Part shown: piece by piece, positions 57,830 to 64,000 of the stretch
Layout: the number at the start of each line of letters is the position of its first letter
Position numbering within the stretch: position 1 is the first letter of the stretch
DNA from: Chrysoperla carnea
Taxonomy: Eukaryota > Arthropoda > Insecta > Neuroptera > Chrysopidae
Direction: 5' to 3'
Length of the DNA: 64,000 nucleotides
NCBI RefSeq assembly: GCF_905475395.1
Contig: NC_058337.1
Span: 105,394,368 to 105,458,367, forward strand
The notes under the pieces: model-generated
What the model saw: the letters and a program-made list of their open reading frames with translations, nothing else
What the model was told of the DNA's origin: nothing
Databases searched by the model: none
Translations under genes and position numbers: made by a program

Positions 57830-58740
57830 TATAAAGTTAGGTAGAAATGAAGTACGCCTGACGCTTAAGGTCGGTTGGGTTCACTATACCTGAAAAAAGT
57901 TGCTGATATAGCAATATAATTATACTTGCCAGACAGTTTTCCGTTGCTACATTAACAAACTTTTGGAGAGGAACGGGAATTTCTTATAAACTGTACGGAT
58001 AAAAAAAGAAGCGAAAGTGAAATGCTAAAGGAAGTGTTTTTTTGTTTCCTTTGATGAGAATCTGATTGTAATTAGACATACTTTTTTGTTACATTTTGTA
58101 TGTGGGGGAGGACAAGGGTAAGTAGGTTGTTTATTGTTGTTTGAAATCATATTTTTGATTTAGAATAGTGTTGAATAAAGAGGGCAGGTATGTGTTATTA
58201 AACATCTGTTCTTAATTACAAATTCATTTATCATAATGTCAGCTAGTATACATTAATTAAAAACAATATTTTTCCAACGTTTTTAGGGTTCCGTAATTAA
58301 TCAGGAAAGTCTTCCCATACATTAAACTACTTGCGGACTTCCATCGTATTAGAAAATATACCCCCCTCACGATGTCGTTTTTATTATCCGAAGTCTTATT
58401 CTGTAGGCTCACTTTAATTTTTTGAATAACAAATAAAATTAATAGATCAGAATAAAATATATCAAAGTTTATAATATGAAAATATCCAAATATTTTGAGG
58501 TTAACTGCTAATTACAATAAATATTTTCCCAAAAATAATTATAAAATATGTGTATCATCTATATATATAAAAAGAGAGTGTTTGTTTGTATGTCCCCGAT
58601 TTTCCCTAAAACTAACCATTGACCTTCGGTAGGGGATTATGTCATTGGGTAGCCCTTAGGCTCCCATTGTGAATAAGGGAGTTTGGTGGGGGTGGAATTA
58701 AAAATGATCTAGGAATTTATAGAAAATAGATTAAAAAATA

Positions 58741-58901
58741 GTTCTAATAATTTTCAATAGATGGCGGCACTGTCAATAGTACAATTTTCACTAGATGGCG
58801 CTACTGTCTTCCGATTTTTTAGTTCTAATAATTTTCAATAGATGGCGCCACTGTCAATAGTACAATTTTCACTAGATGGCGCTACTGGCGCAAATGTCTT
58901 T
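58741..58901 (+). repeat. Two tandem 81-bp units with four AGATGGCGS motifs (CTCF-core-like), inside the Helitron
   Basis: The block starting GTTCTAATAATTTTCAATAG at 58741 repeats at 58822. Each unit holds two AGATGGCG motifs: 58759 and 58793 in the first, 58840 and 58874 in the second. Three read AGATGGCGC and one AGATGGCGG; two sit in CACTAGATGGCGCTACTG, close to the insect CTCF core. Motif resemblance only. Confidence 0.7.
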
Positions 58902-58907
58902 CGATTT

Positions 58908-59242
58908 TTCTCGAAAATTCTGGAATGTTCCATGGATTTCTATCGAATTTTCTAGAACTTTCTCGAATATTCTCGAATGTTGTATGGATTTTTATTGAAT
59001 TTTATCAAACTTTCTCGAACAATCTGGAATGTTCCATGGATTTCTGTCGAATTTTCTAGAATTTTCTCGAACATTCTGGAATGTTCTATGGATTTCTATC
59101 GAATTTTCTAGAATTTTCTCGAACATTCTGGAATGTTCTATGGATTTCTATCGAATTTTCTAGAATTTTCTCGAACATTCTGGAATGTTCTATGGATTTC
59201 TATCGAATTTTCTAGAACTTTCTCGAATATTCTGGAATGTTC
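58908..59242 (+). repeat. 52-bp minisatellite built of phased GAA/TTC modules (heat-shock-element-like array) inside the Helitron
   Basis: Units begin at 58945, 58997, 59049, 59101, 59153 and 59205, exactly 52 bp apart, with a partial unit before (58908-58930). In the last four units 38 bp consist of GAA and TTC alternating eight times, each pair separated by two bases: the inverted nGAAn pentamer pattern bound by trimeric heat-shock factor. The unit at 58945 has seven of eight modules; that at 58997 is degenerate (five); the partial one has five. The remaining 14 bp of each unit (TATGGATTTCTATC-like) are spacer. Binding is inferred from the motif, not shown. Confidence 0.9.
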
Positions 59243-59430
59243 CATGGGTTTCTATCGATCTTTCCCTTACTTTTCCGTACACACAGAGAGTGTAGACATA
59301 ATATTGGGATCGGCCAAAAAAATCTTACTGTTCCGTACACACAGAGAGAATTTAAAAAAAAGTCTTTCATTTAACAATTTTGATATTTAAATGTGCAAAA
59401 ACAACCCAGCGAAGCGGGTTTAACAGCTAG

Positions 59431-62400
59431 TGGATTATAATTATTATTGACTTAATCATATTAATTTTCTATAATTATACCCTTTATATGAGAAATATAT
59501 ATCAAGGTATACTAATTTTAGTCTTAAGTTTGCAACGCTTTGAAATATTGATGATATGAACAAAATTTTGGTATTCGCTCCGAGCGTGAATTTCGTTTCC
59601 ATGACAACGATACACTACTTTAATTATAGAATTAATGGATGCATATATAATTGTGTGGATTGCATTGAAAACTTACATTTAAAATTTAATATTCTTGTTT
59701 CACAAATTTAAATAAATAATTACGATAATTAACATTTGAAAAATAATATTTGTACAATTTGATTTCTTATTTTCACAATTTTTAATGCATTAAGTTTAAT
59801 TAATTAGTGTTTTTCAATCATTTTAATTTGACAGTTTCTATATCATTAACATGTAAAGAATTGCAAATTAGTCATAACAGCCCACTTTATCTCCAAAATT
59901 TTTCACTTAAAGCGCTGGCATCGATTTTATTATCCCTACCATGACTACGCACACAACGAATAGGTGTTCATAAAATCACCTACTTAATCCATGTTTAGTT
60001 GTCCGTCTGTCTGTCCGTGATTACGATAACTAAAAAACGAAAAGAGATATCAAGGTGAAATTTTTATTGCGTGCTCAGGAAGTAAAAAGTGAATTTGATT
60101 CGTAAATGAGCAACATAAGTCAATTGGGTATTGGGTTCGCAGAACCCACTTGTAAACTTTTAGAAATAGAAGAAAAGTTTAATTGCAAAAAAATAAACAA
60201 CTGTCTATATGGGCTATTTCAACAATTAACTCAGTCAATTGTTTGTTTTCACATGTTTTATAAACACATTGGACATAATTCAATTAGAAAAATTTTATTT
60301 GGCATTCCAAGCGGAAAGCAAGAATGAATTAAAATTTTAAGCACTTTTTCAAGTCTTATTGGAGATTTTTTAAACGTTTCTTAAAATATTTAACTCTAAA
60401 ATGGTCGTTTTGATGGAATTTTAATTGTTAACCATCTCTTAAAATATTGTTATCTTATTTGATTTTGTTTTGAAGTGTTCGTTATTTGTGGTCACAAGAC
60501 CCTACCGCATCAGTGCATTCGAATTCACATTTAATCGATTTTATTTTATATTATTTATGATTTTGATTTAGAGATGGGTATTATTAGTATTTATTTTTCG
60601 TGGGTGTTTTGTAACGTCAGAAGTATATAAAATTTAAATTTAGAGAGTCAATTTATACCAACCCTCTTGATTCTGCCCCTAACACGCAAAATATTGGAAA
60701 TAGCTTTAAGCATAAATATTCGCATAATTTTAACGAACCCTGTATAATAATGTTGTTTTATACTTAGAAGATGACATAGAAATCGCATAGACTATTTCCA
60801 TTCTACCATATTATCATATATAAAATATTATTATAACTTAGTTCGAAAAATTTTTCTATACACCATTATGAAGTTAAGGTAGTTTATTCATGAAATTATT
60901 TCGAATTTGTCAGTTCATTGTCTTTTATGTCTTTGAGAAATCAGTCATCATTAAAAACTTCCAAAAAATATTTAAAAGTGGTCTGTTTTTGAAAAAATAA
61001 TAAATTGTCTTTAAATTTTCTTTCACCTAGTTGGGTTTAAAAGATTGAAAGACAAAAATAATGAATCAAGTTACGATTAAACTGAGATTAATAATTTTTG
61101 CTTTCCACATTTGAATGGATTTTCTCAAATGAGGTATAGTACATCGTGGAAGGATTCAAACATAGAGATATTACCATAGAGCTGTAGAGACATAGGAAAC
61201 GCAATAAGGAGACCCCCGGTGTTAAATAAAAAACGTAAATTGATTCCTTAACGTGTAAGGAATAAGTTTATAAAAGTGTTTTTTTAATTCAAAGTCGTTA
61301 CAATGATACAGCAGTTAAAAGAAGCAGGTGTTGGCAAGTTCAGATAAGTAGGTACTTGGAACTTAAAACGCATTATTCTGAAAAACTGTGGTTTTGAAAT
61401 TTCCATCATAACTCGAGAACGATTCAACCGACTGTCAAAAATTTATTTTTTAATATTTTCATCTTATTTTTGTTCATTCGATGCATTTGAACTTCTAGAT
61501 TAAAATGCCGTTTTGTTTTTTTCTTTCAGATAAGCCAATCAGTCAAAATCGTGAACGAAGTTAGCTTCCTTTTTTTCGAAGCGGGTGTCTTCGGAGAGGT
61601 ACAACTTCCGTTCCAATGAAGATTTTACTTAGAAATTTTTTTTACATAATCTTAAAATAAAAATAAATAAATGATAAACATTTCAAAGTTCTAACTTTAT
61701 TTTGTTCGTCAAAATCAATTCTCAAAAAATGCTTAAAAAATGGGCTGGCACAGAGGTGGACCCCCGTAAGTGAATTCTTGGCCAGGTATTGCAATTGTAG
61801 ACGTTCTTCTCTCGCAGCCAATAATAATTGCAACTACAATCAAGTGCGCAGACAATGACACAAGTTTTGTATATATTACTATGGTTATAGATGGCGCGGG
61901 GCGACAACACATTTTATCTGTCTCACCCTACTGCGATCAAGGAGTTTGGCCGCGACTTTGCAGCTCTATCGTATTATCTCTATGGATTCAAATATAATTA
62001 ATAAACGAAATAATATCCAATACTTTTATTTCCGATTTTTAGGAGTACTCACGCACAAACTACCTTAACATAGAATAAACATCTATATTAGCACGCTGTT
62101 TCTCTATATTCGTAGAATGCACATTTGTAGGATTTCATATTATGTTTACTTTTAATTTGTGTATGTTCTACAAACATCCCTTTTATATTCTGTAAATACA
62201 AACAGCAAAAAGTCTGCGCATCACACAGCCTCCGTATACACTCTTTGTTAACAGCGGTTGGGTAATAGTCTACAGTTCCAAGTTCTTAAACAAGTAGAAA
62301 CACGCGCTTCGTTATGGTGAATCTAAAACAGTTTTTTTAATCGAAAAACTCTGGAAAATAGAAAGTTTTCTTACACGGAACTTCAAAAATTTTCAATTGT

Positions 62401-64000
62401 ATCCGAATCTTAAAATTGATAGTTCAATAATAAATAGAAAAAGGATGGACATCGACGGTAAAAACAGAGTGGCGCCGTCCGACAAACCAAAAATTTTTGG
62501 GGGTAAAACTCCTTAATTTGAATAATTTTTAACGATTTATTTTAAAATACGAGGATTGAAGTAAACAAATTTCTTTTAATTTTTAAGATTAAATTAAAGT
62601 TATTCGACTCTTGGACACATAATCTCTTTATTCCATTCAAAAAATTATTGTAGCTTGAACATGGAGGTTATATGTAGAATATTATTTTATTTATTATAAT
62701 TTGTGTAATTAATTCAACGCCGAGAACACTTACAAAATTAAAAGTTTGTTAACATGTTTATGTGTTTGTATTTTCTAAATAATCATGAATTTTTGTAGGA
62801 GGAATACAACAAAACTATTTTGTAATCAATTATTATATACAGGGTGTAATAGATAGCGTTCAGCTACATTACGACCTAAAACGTTGATATTTCTATGGAA
62901 CTAACCAATCCAAAGTCATCATTTGTTACGTCGCATAACATATTCGTTAAGTGAATATTAGATGGAGGGTACAGCTAAATCGATCGCGGCGTTGTCATCG
63001 TATAAAATTGGCAATAATTTTACACGTAATTATATAGTAAATGTCAAATAATATTATTGAAAAATAACAATTAATTATATATGTTGCATTAGAAATTGCA
63101 TAAATAATATTTTTAAATATAAATTAATATAATAACTTATTTAAATTTGCTCATAAAATATTATTAAATTTTTAATGTAAAGCATATATGCAATACATAG
63201 ACTTATATGTCCAATCATAAAATTATATTAATATAGTAGTCATGGAAATACTTGCAAGACGTAAAAAATTACCCGTGACATATGAGCAAGTCAGAAAATT
63301 AAAACATTCCTAGATATACTATTTCGACGATTTTATATAGTTACAAAAGATAGTTACAAAAATTACCAATTTTAGACACATATTTTTGACGGATTTGATA
63401 TTGAAAAAAATCTACGACGAAATAGTTTTCTTTTGATGTTAGAACTATTATTGATCCAAGTTTATTTGTAATTTTTTGAGTTCCAACCTCAGGGAATCAC
63501 TTATATTCCTGTTTAGACTACAATGTTTAAAATAAAATATATAGAACAAATATAGTTCCGGAATAGATAACAGTTATATGCATTTGTAAATAAATAATAG
63601 ATCATAAAAACATACTTTGAAATAAATCAAATAATTGAATGACATATTAATAGTGATATGATAGTAAATATACACGGTGGCACAAAAATAATCACCAACT
63701 TTATCGAAAGATACCCCCATTAGTCAAATTTTCAAAAAACATAACGAGGAGGGATTGTATCATATAACAAACCCTTTTTTAGCTGTTAGAACACGATTGA
63801 AATCCAGTAAGTTGGAGGGGGCTACCCTGGAAGAAAATCACTTTTATCAATATTTTAGTCTTTCCAAATTTTTTGAAATGGCCACCGTTACTCCTTCTGG
63901 ACATTTGTAAGAGAGGAGAGTGAAACATTTGTATACACGTTCACTTAGTGTCAAGGAAATGCTTTTTGGGAGTACCAATTTCTCAGTGTTCAGTATGTCT
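59431..64000. other. Right flank, no gene recognised
   Basis: Contains family C copy 3, a GC-richer patch at about 61740-61980 with one more TAGATGGCGCG motif (about 61888), a TATATACAGGGTGTAATAG terminus-like phrase near 62838, and TATACACGGTGGCACAAAA near 63670, resembling a DNA-transposon end that may continue past the window. AT-rich otherwise. Confidence 0.5.
59476..60215 (+). repeat. Interspersed repeat family C, copy 3, interrupted
   Basis: Matches copy 2 from ATATATATCAAGGTATACTA to ATGAACAAAATTTTGGTAT (59573), then resumes at AGGTGTTCATAAAATCACCT (about 59961) through GTCTGTCCGTGATTACGATA, AAGTCAATTGGGTATTGGG and AGAAATAGAAGAAAAG. The 385 bp between is absent from copy 2 and is probably an insertion. 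It begins 45 bp after the Helitron. Confidence 0.55.

Larger units (their letters stand above)
55391..58557. other. Upstream side or large 5' intron of ZSWIM8
   Basis: Begins at a 3' splice site (TTTTCAG at 55391), so it must be intron for some distance. Contains family C copy 2 and the inverted-repeat element 57171-57829. Short minus-strand frames at 55487, 55861 and 56538 are low-complexity and unrecognised. The missing acidic N-terminal ZSWIM8 exon was searched for by eye and not found. Confidence 0.55.
58558..59430 (+). mobile_element. Non-autonomous Helitron, complete termini, 873 bp
   Basis: The element starts TCTATATATATAAAAAG, a typical arthropod Helitron 5' end, and ends in CTAG at 59427-59430. 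Six bases before that is the terminal hairpin (AACCC / GGGTT around a GC-GAA-GC loop, 59403-59420). The flanking bases are A (58557) and T (59431), the A^T target expected for rolling-circle insertion without target duplication. It encodes no Rep/helicase. Inside lie an 81-bp tandem duplication, a 52-bp minisatellite and a pair of TTCCGTACACACAGAGAG direct repeats at 59272 and 59332. The class call rests on termini alone but all four hallmarks are present. Confidence 0.88.

Noticed and set aside
58908-59242. HSE-like array as a by-product of a simple TTCTAGAA-type repeat
   Set aside because: The two-base gaps vary (tt, ta, ct, tc, ca, ta, tg) while GAA and TTC stay fixed, even in the diverged last unit, which is not what a pure simple repeat would show. 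Neutral amplification of one ancestral unit remains possible.

Overview
The window looks like nuclear DNA of an insect. It is very AT-rich, the genes are split by short GT-AG introns, all four recognisable proteins have animal orthologues, and the space between genes is full of MITE-like inverted repeats and a Helitron. I cannot place the order or species from sequence alone. Exon borders below were set by hand from splice signals, reading-frame phase and family similarity.

Layout. Twinfilin (actin-monomer and capping-protein regulator) is on the + strand at 418-3238, 8 exons, 343 aa. After a 6 kb AT-rich gap, an AGXT2-like class-III aminotransferase or phospholyase (ETNPPL/PHYKPL type) runs on the - strand at 14387-9267, 7 exons, 478 aa. 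A 16 kb gap follows, holding repeats and a 2 kb near-perfect palindrome. The mitotic kinesin KIF23/pavarotti is on the - strand at 34320-30450, 5 coding exons, 875 aa. An 11 kb AT-rich stretch with almost no open frames separates it from ZSWIM8 (dorado/EBAX-1 type Cullin-RING receptor), - strand, 55390-46104, 8 exons in view, with the 5' end missing. The rest, to 64000, holds inverted-repeat elements, copies of an interspersed family and a non-autonomous Helitron. This part is probably the first intron or upstream region of ZSWIM8.

The four genes are unrelated housekeeping or cell-biology genes (actin dynamics, PLP metabolism, cytokinesis, ubiquitin-linked microRNA decay). I see no operon-like or functional cluster.

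Most notable: (1) the Helitron at 58558-59430 carries a 52-bp minisatellite in which the best units are eight perfectly phased alternating GAA/TTC modules, the binding pattern of heat-shock factor, next to two tandem 81-bp units holding four CTCF-core-like AGATGGCGS motifs; (2) the ZSWIM8 stop codon is UGA-C and is followed in the same frame by 159 open, protein-like codons, a stop-readthrough candidate; (3) a 1985-bp palindrome with 960-bp arms and a 65-bp loop; (4) several smaller inverted-repeat elements with readable target-site duplications, one nested inside another repeat whose empty sites are also in the window.
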